Assembly (NCBI GenBank): GCA_021229015.1
Contig: CM037781.1
Span: 65,368,035 to 65,432,034, forward strand
DNA: 64,000 nt
Direction of reading: 5' to 3'
Origin: Solen grandis
Lineage: Eukaryota; Mollusca; Bivalvia; Adapedonta; Solenidae
This document shows, piece after piece, positions 45,001 through 57,000 of this stretch (position 1 is the first letter of the stretch; each line of letters opens with the position of its first letter). The position numbers and the translations under genes are program-made. Under the pieces are notes generated by a model that saw only the letters and a program-made list of their open reading frames with translations, made no database searches and had not been told where the DNA came from.

Positions 45001-48000
45001 GTATATTTTCAGACCTGTAAGTTATGTCGAGAGCCTGAGTGATGCGTTTGATTCTGATAATGATGACCTTGAATCTCATTCATCTGGTCGCTCCAGCAAA
45101 TCCGGTCGCAAAACACCATCTCGCAGGAAGTCATCCACAGCAACACCTAAATCAAGGTAGATACTCTTTTTTAAGATACCATGTTAACCCTTTCCCTCAT
45201 ATAGACTCATTTTGACGCGTTCAATAGGTACCACATAAAGCCTGATCTGCAGAAAACCGCAGTTAAACCTTACCAAATTTAATTATAAAATCCTCATTTC
45301 CAGACCACTGAGGAGCAGCGAACAGCATAAAACCTGATCAGCCTGCGAGTTACTCGCAGGCTGATCTGGTTTTATGCTGTTCGCATAGGTCTTTTCATGG
45401 TGTTCTCTATGAGGGAAAGGGTTAAGGGCAGCCTGTAAAACAGTTCTACTACCTTTTTCTATATGCACATAGATTGGGTTTGTGGTCAGCCCTGAATTTA
45501 TAGAATTTGATATTCTGTTATATATGATTTCAAATGTGTATCATTGTTTAGAACATGATGTTTACAAATTTTAAAATATTTCATTCTCTTGACAGGTAGC
45601 CTGGTTCTTGTATTCTTGCTAAAAGAAAGATGTAATTATTTTTAATATATAACCCACACCTTCTGTGTCAAGATCATTTCAGAGAAAAATAGATGCTAGA
45701 TACACAGGAGTTGACATATCCAAAGAAATGTATAGGGTTTTACAAAAAAAAAAAAAATTAGGGTCCAGGGAACAAAATTAGTTCTTGAATATACAAATGA
45801 GAGCCCCATCTGCATTATCATACTAATTTTGTGCCCATGCCTTCATTTATAAACATCTGCATGCCTTTACAACTTTGATAGAAAAAAAAAAAGGCCTGAA
45901 AAACTCCAAAGAACAAAGGACACAGATTGGATATTCTTAGGCCTCTAGTTCATTTTATCTTGCTTATCCTAAGTTATAGGACACAAAAATTTTTGTCTTG
46001 TAGATGATTAATCCCTGGATATACCATGGGAGGTTATATTATCATAGGTTATGTCCCATATACCATATTGGATCATTGATAAACCAACTAAAACTGAAGG
46101 CAATTTTTCATCTTAACATTTTACTGTGTTTACTTTTCATTGCAAAGGTAGTGATGAGAAACAAACAGTATTAAACCTGACTTCCATAATGACTCATAAA
46201 ATATATGCACTCATGTATTATGGGCATCCCTAGTTTGAGGAAAAAATAATATCTCCCATCTATAATGTTTATCATATGTTACGGCAAGTCTGTAAGATGC
46301 TGGCAGACTGACTGGGTTTCATGCTGTTCTAGATAGCTTTCATGAACGTAACGACTTTCAGGCCATTTACTAGGTTTCTATGCCCCCAGATCAATAGATC
46401 GGGCATATTGTTTTTGGTCTGTCTGTTTGTCACTTGATCATAACACGGAAGTCCTTCCACTTCAAACTTCACAGGTGCATGCACCATGATGAGCTTTAGC
46501 AGTGAGGTGACCTTGACCCCTAAGGTCTAAGGCTTTGTCTTCAGTGTGTGTCAATTTCAAGACCACTGTTACAAATTTATCACCATATATAAATTTTTCT
46601 GTTACCTAGGCAGCGGAAAATGAAAGATGAAGAATTTGATCCATCAGCAAATGATGATGATGATGACGATTACGACTTTTCAGAAACATCAAGTAAGAGT
46701 GGGAGGGGTAAGAAAACCCCTCAAATCGGTTTCCAGAAGGAATTCTACTAGAACACCAAAATCAGAAAGGACTCCAAAGGTAAGGCATTTAGGAAGTTTA
46801 GGTCTTTTAATATTATCATCATGCAAAAATTTCAGATTGCAAAAAATGTATATTTTTTTTACTGTTAATTCAAATGTTGTTTTATTTCTATCTATCAACT
46901 TAAAGTGAAATGAGAAATTATATTTTGTTTTTCTTAATCCTGATCAAAGATCTATTGAAAGGCTTTATAATATTTGGAAAAATATTTCCTTTGATCTGCC
47001 TTACCACTATAATACTTGAAAACATTGCATGGTAGAAATTAGAAAAAGGACAAGAAAGCTTGAGAATTTAATATTGGAAATGTAAATAAGCCTAGCATGT
47101 ATATATATGGAGAAAAAAATGTTTTATTTTTGTTTCAACATATATTGCTTGATGTCTGTCCACACAGTCCAAGCGGTCCATCATGGGAGTGGCCACACCC
47201 ACCATCCCTGGGAGACAGCAGCCCCTCATGTCCCCCACCAGTGTGCTGGAAGAGGCACGCCAGAGGTAACATTGCTTCCTTGCCTTTTTAGGAATTTTCA
47301 GTGCTTTTTGTAACCCTGTACCATTATGTATGCTACATTACATCATATTAATTAAATTGAAATCTCAATCGTTTTGACAGTGTAATTCTCTCATCTCTAA
47401 AGTACCCCTCACTGCGTGGGTTCAAATCCCGGCAGGGTCATTTGGATTTTCATGTGAGGAAGCCTTCCAGCTGGCTTGTGGTAGGTCGGTGGTTCTACCC
47501 AGATGCTTCCATGCATTAAGGGTCTTCCTCCACCTGTAATTAGCTGGACATTGCTATATGACTGAAATACTGTCGAAGCGACGGTAAACTGAAATAGTCT
47601 AGTCATCTCTAAAGTATTGAGGAGTAGTGAACAGTATAAATTTCAATCCCCCTGCTTGTAATGTGAAGCTCATCAGTCTTTATATTGGACAAATATGCCA
47701 AATTTTACAATAGTTCTTGATAAATATTTATGTAGTTTGGAGGGTATATAGAAGTCACCTTGTGGTTGGTTGATCAATTGGGTGGTCAGTCCGTTGGAAT
47801 TTTCTTGTCAGGAACACAACTTCAAAACTATTCAAGGTATTGACATAAAAATAAAAATAAAGACAGATGGCGACTTGGAAAAGTGCAGTGTTCAGGAATT
47901 ATAAGTCTACCTGGTCCCAGTTTTTAAATATCTCCCTTTAATTTTGCATAATCTATCTTTGTTTAAATTAATTGAAAATTTGTTCAGAGTAAGAGTCTCC

Positions 48001-51000
48001 TGGTGTAAATAGTCATTTCTGCGAGAGGACGAGGTTAGCCGATGCAATAATACCATTAAACAAATGAATTACTCACATTGGCATGCATAATATTTTCTCA
48101 GGCGCAAGAATCACAGTAGATATCGCCATTTCAACCGATTGTCTTTCACTTTGCAATTTAGCAATTCTATGAAACAAGTGACTTTCAGAAGAAAGAGATG
48201 TTTTGATTGGCCTCTACAACCAATCCAATTCTTAGTTATGTGATTCACAAAATGACTCGTGATAGAGTGAAAGATCGCTAACGAAATTGGGGATATCTAT
48301 AGAATTCCTTGCGGCTGAAGAGACTTAATGCATTCCAATACGAGTAATTAATTTGTTTAGTGATATTGCATCGGCTAACCTTGTCCTCTCGCAGAAATGA
48401 CTATTTACACTGGGAGACTCTGTACGAACGTGTGTCGAGATTTTAAAAATTGAGTTTAGATTCTCAGAGCGGTTTCGTTACTTGATAAATGCGTTTGTGT
48501 GGGTGAAACAGTTGTGATTTTCTGTTACATAAATATATATGCTTGCGATAGGTGCAAAGAATTTGAATATGCCATCATAAATGACTGAGATATTGGCATT
48601 TTTACAACAAGGGTATGAATCTTGGTCAATCGGGAGTAGTATCCCTTGTATTATATATAGTAATATATGACTCTCTTTTCGTGCCAGACCCCTTTGATTG
48701 TATTTTGCCTTTCTATATTCTTTCAATGTATTTTATCCTCTCTTCTTAACACAGACACCCACCTGTGGGTAGGTCTCCTATGTCTGTTGCTAGGCAACCA
48801 AAGTTGGTTAAGTGGTCACATGAACTTCTAGTCTAGATAAAAAAAAACAAATTTCTATGACGCTTTCAGGATGAAGTTGGGCAGACTTAAATAATGTGAG
48901 CAGGTTGGGAGGTAAATGTCTCAATTGCATGACGTCATCATTAGTAGTGTTGCTCTCTGACTTGTGGCTCTGAGGTCAACGTATTTTGTACCGTTTTGCC
49001 GTTACATGTCTCATTTGTAACATACAAGCCAAAATTTTCGGACCCATTGCTAATACCAACACCTGTAGCTATTTCATAGCAAGTGAATATTTTGTCTTTG
49101 TCTAATACGTCCTTCGCTCTTATGACTTACATCTCATCTATTTCTTTTTAGGGCAGTCCTGGCGTTTACTTATTTTGGACATCTTCTCTTCCATCTTTAA
49201 ATGTGCTTGTAAATAATTGTTAGAATGTCATGTTTATATTTTGAGTCATTAAATCAGTCTTACTTATAATATAGATGACCCTCTTTTATACTAGTTAAAA
49301 GTGGATTTACCATTGAATTTGCGAATCGCAAAAATTATCCGACATTTTTACACTTAAAAGAGATAACAAAATGAATTTGTGGATAAATATGCCATGGTTT
49401 TATTTGCATCTCTTCCAGACTTCATGTTTCTGCAGTGCCAGACACTCTGCCATGTCGTGAGCAGGAGTTTGATGACATTTACCAGTATGTGGAGGGGAAG
49501 ATTATTGATGGTACAGGAGGGTATGTGTTATATACCAGTGATAAATAAAGATAAATCGATTATGAAAACTATAGAAAGTGAAATATTTTCAAAATATATG
49601 TTTTCGTCACTTTATTTTAGGACTTCGCCAGCTTGCTCAATCAAACACTCGCTTCAGATCTTCACCCTGTTTCTTTTCATCACCAGACAGACAGTTTTCA
49701 CACAAAAATTACGAAAGAAGTATCTTTACTATATATATTTATTAATTCACATGAATGGATGGCATAATGTTAGGCCGCAATAAAAGGCATATCCGTTTGG
49801 TTTTGTTCCAATACGGATTTAACTTGACCCGAACCCCCGGAAGACGTCAACATAATTATATATTACAATCTACTTTGTTAAGTAGTGAGCAAATCCGTGC
49901 GCCTTTAGAGGACCTGCTTTTGCAAGGAATTTAAACTGCTTTTTTGCAATGCTTTTAATATAGAGCAGGTATATTCATAAACTAAAAAGAAGCTACACAG
50001 GTGGATGACAAAAGATACGGCCAAGCCACCCTACTTCTTTTTAAGCAGCTACCATATGACAAAAGATACGGCCAAGCCACCCTGCTTCCAAACTAACACT
50101 GCGACCATGTATAAGCAACCGAGCGACCATTTTCAATTGTTTATTGCAACCATTTCAAACAAAGAAGGTACACAGGTGGATGACAAAAGATACGGCCAAG
50201 CCACCCTACTTCTTTATATGCTACCAAGCCACTGAAGAACTGAATATTGTACCTGCAGCTGTTACCAAGACTGTTAAAATGCAAATATCATGTAATTATC
50301 TCATACCTGACTGTCTTCCGGGGGTCAGAGTCTAGAATTTCCGCCTTTTTTTATATTTTGCGACATATTTAGATATTAAAGGTGAATTGAAATAACTAAA
50401 AATCATTTGTTTCTTTGAAAATAACAAGAATCAGTTCATGCTTGGTTCCTTTCCTGAATTAATGTCATTCTTTCAAAACTTGTTAGTTCATTATATTACA
50501 CATAAAAAGCAAATGGTTTCCTGTTATCCATTTTGCCTGAATAGTGTAATGTTCCAGTTTCCACATGGTCTCTGAACAGTTAGCGTCTACCACAAAATAT
50601 TCCTGGAAGATCATGATGATGTATTCTTCTTGTTCCAGGGTTGCAATGTAGAAGCATCCTTATGTTTGCTTTGTAACTGAAACATAAGTAGAAACTGGGC
50701 AGTATCCTGTTGCAAGAGAGCTAAAATACATAATATGGGTGTGGTGGGTGGAAAGCAGCTATCTTGTTCAAGGTTATTCTAGAAAAGAGAGTCTCAAGGG
50801 GAGATAAGCTTCTGACCTTTGACCCTAGTTAAATGATTACATCATACTGCAGAGAGTCATGTGACCAATGTGCCATGTGCTTTTCTTTGTCATGTGATTA
50901 GTCATTAATCTATTTGTCTATATCTTATTTATATTTAACCGGTTTACATTTCAGTATTATCAGCTAATGACAATTGTGTATGTATTTAAACAGCTAAAAT

Positions 51001-54000
51001 GATAACTTATTTTGAATTTATGTGAATAGCCCAACCATAATCTAATTGACTTAATTAAAGATAAATTGCCAATTAATGGCTTAATTGCCAATTAGTGGCT
51101 TAATTGGCAATAGTGAAAAAGACAACTACTTTGCTGGCTGGCCAAAATAAACTTGGAATATAGCAAAAACTATATTCTGCTTTATTTTAGGACTTCGCCA
51201 GCTTGCTCAATCAAACACTCGCTTCAGATCTTCACCCTGTTTCTTTTCATCACCAGACAGACAGTTTTCACACAAAAATTACGAAAGAAGTATCTTTACT
51301 ATATATATTTATTAATTCACATGAATGGATGGCATAATGTTAGGCCGCAATAAAAGGCATATCCGTTTGGTTTTGTTCCAATACGGATTTAACTTGACCC
51401 GAACCCCCGGAAGACGTCAACATAATTATATATTACAATCTACTTTGTTAAGTAGTGAGCAAATCCGTGCGCCTTTAGAGGACCTGCTTTTGCAAGGAAT
51501 TTAAACTGCTTTTTTGCAATGCTTTTAATATAGAGCAGGTATATTCATAAACTAAAAAGAAGCTACACAGGTGGATGACAAAAGATACGGCCAAGCCACC
51601 CTACTTCTTTTTAAGCAGCTACCATATGACAAAAGATACGGCCAAGCCACCCTGCTTCCAAACTAACACTGCGACCATGTATAAGCAACCGAGCGACCAT
51701 TTTCAATTGTTTATTGCAACCATTTCAAACAAAGAAGGTACACAGGTGGATGACAAAAGATACGGCCAAGCCACCCTACTTCTTTATATGCTACCAAGCC
51801 ACTGAAGAACTGAATATTGTACCTGCAGCTGTTACCAAGACTGTTAAAATGCAAATATCATGTAATTATCTCATACCTGACTGTCTTCCGGGGGTCAGAG
51901 TCTAGAATTTCCGCCACAAAATATTTGAGACAAATATTTCCCCCAAATTCTTGACTAGATTTTAAAGCTTTTCTCTGATAAAGTTGCTAAGGGTTTGAAT
52001 ATATATCATGCTGCCAAATTCAGACAAATGAACCCCATCATGGCAAAAAAGCTCTTGCATTGATTCATGAATTCTAAAGGAAATGATGTGACCTTTGGTT
52101 ATTGTTTTCATGAACTGATGGGCCCACCTGTTTATGCGTCTAGCTTTTTTATTCAAGGTCTTAATGTCTTTGCAAAGGTTATAACGCCATTTAAGTCTTG
52201 GCAAAATATCGCACCATACAATTTGAGTGGAAGGAAATATTTCAGCTATGTAACCAATATCTGTCTGAATTCTGCTCATAAAATCTGTTAATTTCAGAGA
52301 CACAACACTGTTTCCCCCTAAATGTAAAATGATTGCCTTTGGCCTAGTGTGGAACAGGCTCCGGTACTGAAAGGTTTGAGGAAGGTCCTCCCATCTCATC
52401 CCAGAAGTTCCCATCCAGATGATGTTAATTTTGTTCAAATCCACAACCTGGTTTGCCTGAATGTAGCTTTCAGCCCTTTTTACATAGGAATCCCCCAGTA
52501 ACCAAATGTCTGGAAAAAACATGTATGTTGTAATAGAACTCTAGATAAGCCTTCAGATCAATGATTAATTTACTCTCTTTATGATTAGTAAAATCATTGA
52601 CACTTACAACTATTCAAACAAAACATTAATGATTTGCATATTGCTTGTCCCTATCATAATCCCCTGTATATACACAGGAGGCATATTTAACAATGATGCT
52701 GTATTGCAGTGTGCTTGATTGACAAAACTTGTTTCTTAACAGAAAAACCATGCCCAATATATCATTTTTGTGTGTTTTAAATGTGTGATTTTAGCCAGGG
52801 CACTGTTTTAAGGTTCAATTTATTTGATTTAGAAAACTTGGTTTGATTAGAAATCTGAGGTCCGAATGGCCATTCCTATTGTGTAGCAGACGATACAGAA
52901 TTAATTATTTCCGTACATATTTGCAGTAGACATTTGATGACCACCTGCCTGCAGATTTGATTTTCTCTGATGAAACACCTGCTAAGGCAAGATCGGTTGC
53001 TCTGCCAATCCTAAAGGAATGGGTTTTATACTTCATTGCTGGCAAGCCTAAATACGTAATGCTTTTTGACAAAACGGCAGAGAATTGATATCTAGTCAGT
53101 GGAGAAAGATTTTTGTGACAGAGAAATTGCGACTCAGGGGAGCTCTTTGGTCGTACTGATAGAAACTCCTGCATTGCATATAAACAAGATGCTGAAAATG
53201 GTTCTGATGTTTGGATACGTACAAGAACTGGCTTACCTGTTTGGTTACATTTTGATTTGCGAATTCTAACCAAAATTTCTGAGCCCTTGATATTGACATC
53301 AGACAGCTGAAGAGGCCTGTCAGCCAATGTTTCTGATGTGTATACAAACTCACTCACTCTTAGTAAGCCATAATAAGCTAGTGTGAATGCCACTGTGAAC
53401 AGCTTAACCTCGTATGTGTCAAAGCAAATTTTAGGCAGTACAAGGCATATTTGTTGCAAAATTTGTTTACTTATAGGGAACCTAGTGTCAGTTCTTTTGC
53501 TAAGCCGACGGCAACCTTCAAGGATTTTGCTAACAACAAAATCCTCAGTTGGATCTGGAAAACCATTTATTTTATGCATGAAACTTATACCTGAACAGTA
53601 TGAGGCTAGAGTAGAAGGAGCATAGCCCTTCTCATGATAACATGCCAAAAATTGGACAACTTGTTTCCTAGGAACTGGCCAAGATGAAGACAAGCCATAT
53701 TCTAATCTAAACTTCTCAAAGGATTTGATTGCATTTTTGAAGCAAGCTGTGTATTTCCGCCATGCTCGCTCTGATAAGTTCATTGCAGTTAATGAAAATG
53801 TTCCAAAGATGTTGAGGCATCTGTTCTGGAACCTCCTGCGCCTGCGGAGCTAACTCTCGAAATCTTTGGAACTGAAAACGAGATAAACTGTCTGCAATTG
53901 AATTTTTACATCCAGGAATATGTTCTGCTTTTACCAGCACATTAAACTCTAGACATTTTAGTGTGAACATTCTCAACAAGACCACCCATAGATGTAGTGC

Positions 54001-57000
54001 AACAACAATTGGAAAAAACTCTAAGACACAGATATTTTCTGTCAAACCATTTTCCTGCCAAGACCTTGGCCATGCTGAGGCACACCACTTGCCTGCAAAA
54101 AAGATACCAAAACCTACACTTGCTGCACTATCGGAGTACAATTCTGCCTCAATGTTAGACATCCAAAATATGTCGTGGAATACTGATATTCCATTAAAAT
54201 CCTCAAAAAACTTCAGCCACATTTGCAGATCATACTTCATTTGCTTTGTTACTCTTAAATGATGGTATGGACGTGTCAGGCCACAAATTGAATTAATCAG
54301 TCTCCGTATGAAAGGCCTGCCTGGGATGATGGCCCTACAGGCAAATTGCAAACTACCAATAAGAGATTGCATAACCTTCAAGGTGGTTTTTTCTTTCGAA
54401 AGGAGTGGTGACATTTTGCCAATGATTTCCTGTATCTTTTCCAAAGGCATCCTGATTTGCATTAATTCTGAATCTATCTCAAGTCCCAGAAAAATTATCA
54501 CAGTTTTTGGACCTTCTGTTTTTTCAGTTGCAATTGGCACCCCCAACTCAAACATACAATTCTCAAAATGAAACATGATAGTTTGACAGTCATTTGAGGC
54601 TGGTTTACCACCGAAGAGGAAGTCATCCAAATAGTGCAATAATTCCCCATGCTCGGACCTTTTTCGAACTGCATACTCCAAAAAGGTAGAGAATAATTCA
54701 AAAGTGGCTGGGCTGATAGAACAGCCGAAAGGAAGGCATTTGTCATAATAATATTTACCGTTGAAGTAAAAGCCCAGTTGATCGAAATCTGTGGGGGCAA
54801 CTGGTATTAAGCGAAAAGCCGATTTTATATCTGACTTTCCAAGAAGACAGCCTTTCCCAAGATTTTGTACCATCTCTACAGCTTTGTCAAAACTTGTATA
54901 TTGAACTGAGCATAATTTAGGATCAATAAAATCATTGACTGACTGACCGTAAGGGTAAGAAAGATGGTGTATCATTCTGAATTCATTTGCATCTTTCTTA
55001 GGTACCAATCCTATTGGAGACACCCTAAATGTTGGAAAAGGTGGCTTTTCGAATGGCCCCCCAACTCTCCCCTTTTTTAGTTCTTTATCGATTTTTGACT
55101 GAATTATTTCTGGATTATCTATGGCAGATTTTAGATTTTTTGACATTCTAAATTCACGCTTACCACTGTAATAAATTGGGAAACCAAATTTAAAGCCATT
55201 CAAGATTATGTTCTTCTCTGGATTTTTATATTGCACTATTTCTTTCTCTAAGGCATTGAAATTTATTGGTGACACTGCTTTTTGATGCAGACAAATATGA
55301 CTAATATCTGCTGTTCCTGTGACCTCTTCGAAATGGCCTTGACACACTCTGGCCCCGAAAATTTTGACCCCTTTGAAACTGTGGTGCTGTAGGATGTTTG
55401 GGATTTAATGCAGACTGCCCTGAAATATGACCTTGAGAGACATTTGGGCACCTCAGCCTGCCATGTTGGGGTGAATGACATATGGCACATGCATGACTGA
55501 ATTTACAGACTGACCTGTAGCAACATCCCTGATTAAAATCATTACATGTGAAAGCTGGATTGATGCTAGGCCTTTGTTCTGGTTTACTGAATATAGGTGC
55601 ATAACTTGCAGTAGACATTGTACGCAACCATAATTCGTTATTAAGTGAACCCCATGATTGTCGTGTCAGTGAATTGCCTTGGCGTAGCCGAAATTGTTCA
55701 TCATATTTCAGCCAGGCATTTGATGGAAAATGTTTGCTCGCATCACGGATGACCGACATATACTTCAGCATTTCTTGAGCCAAATGTGGAAAACGTGACA
55801 GCATAACTGATGAATATATAAGAAAAGCATCAGTCCACTCATCAATATTTTTTATTGTCTGTTTTACTGAATTTGCTTTTGCTTCAATGTTTCCTTTTGC
55901 ATTTACAAATAAGGTTCCCCCTGCATATATTTCTGAAAGCTCATTAGAGCCTTTCAAGAGAGCTGCCAAATTAATAAATTGCCCTTCAAGAATTTTATTT
56001 TTCAATTGATCTGGAATGTGGGAAGAGATTTCATCTCCACCACACCTTATCATTTCAATGTTTTGAGAGTCTAAATTATTTTCAGTATCTTTAGAAAAAT
56101 CTATTTTCCCAAAGATGGCATCAAAATGCACAATATCTTCTGGCATGGCTACCTTACCATTATTTTCTCCCACTTGATTTAAATCAAGGATTTCCACCTC
56201 TTCAGCTTCAGTTTTTCTCTCCTTTCCTTTTTGATCCCTTAAAGTGGTTAATTTTCTCTTTACTGGCTTTCCCCTTCCAGGCATGATGAAGATGTTAATA
56301 GATTTAAAATTTATCTTCACTGTGTCAAAAAAGCAGCTATCTTGTTCAAGGTTATTCTAGAAAAGAGAGTCTCAAGGGGAGATAAGCTTCTGACCTTTGA
56401 CCCTAGTTAAATGATTACATCATACTGCAGAGAGTCATGTGACCAATGTGCCATGTGCTTTTCTTTGTCATGTGATTAGTCATTAATCTATTTGTCTATA
56501 TCTTATTTATATTTAACCGGTTTACATTTCAGTATTATCAGCTAATGACAATTGTGTATGTATTTAAACAGCTAAAATGATAACTTATTTTGAATTTATG
56601 TGAATAGCCCAACCATAATCTAATTGACTTAATTAAAGATAAATTGCCAATTAATGGCTTAATTGCCAATTAGTGGCTTAATTGGCAATAGTGAAAAAGA
56701 CAACTACTTTGCTGGCTGGCCAAAATAAACTTGGAATATAGCAAAAACTATATTCTGCTTTATGTAACATGGAAAATCTAATAACAGTGAAAAATGATGA
56801 TGAATATACCTTGAGGGAATTTGTTTGAAGCCAGTTGATTTTACAAAAGGAAATTCTCTCTGATACAGGTGTATGTACATATCCGGAGTGCCAGGGACTG
56901 GTAAGACGGCCACAGTGCATGAGGTGATCAGATCTCTGGTACAGGGATATGAAGATGGGGAACTGCCTTCATTCAAATATCTCGAGATCAACGGCATGAA

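Larger units (their letters stand above)
49611..56758 (-). mobile_element. Ngaro-class tyrosine-recombinase retrotransposon
   Basis: A 7,148-bp element on the minus strand inside ORC1 intron 9, opposite to the host gene. In element orientation: A1 (56758-56330), Gag, RT/RNase H, tyrosine recombinase, SGNH hydrolase, B1 (51915-51181), A2 (51180-50752), a 406-bp unique spacer, B2 (50345-49611). This A1-ORFs-B1-A2-B2 split-repeat plan and the gene set are those of Ngaro elements, which replicate through a circle inserted by their recombinase. The sequence TTTAT occurs at the outer edge of both ends and at the B1/A2 junction, as expected for the crossover core; no target-site duplication is present. 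All four frames are open, but RNase H has an internal loss. Confidence 0.93.

Noticed and set aside
46693..46736. A 44-bp micro-intron (GTAAGA...TTCCAG) to explain the ORC1 exon 7 frame break
   Set aside because: Too short, and the resulting frame reaches a stop and does not match the frame required by exon 8.
49379..51905. Duplicated small open frames with [15 protein letters not shown] repeats
   Set aside because: They lie in the noncoding B1 and B2 repeats of the Ngaro element and arise from the GATACGGCCAAGCC block.
52513..52910. Intron joining the Ngaro recombinase and hydrolase frames (donor TAT|GTACGG, acceptor TTTTTTCCAG)
   Set aside because: The sites exist, but the phases do not match: the donor leaves phase 0 and the hydrolase frame needs one carried base.
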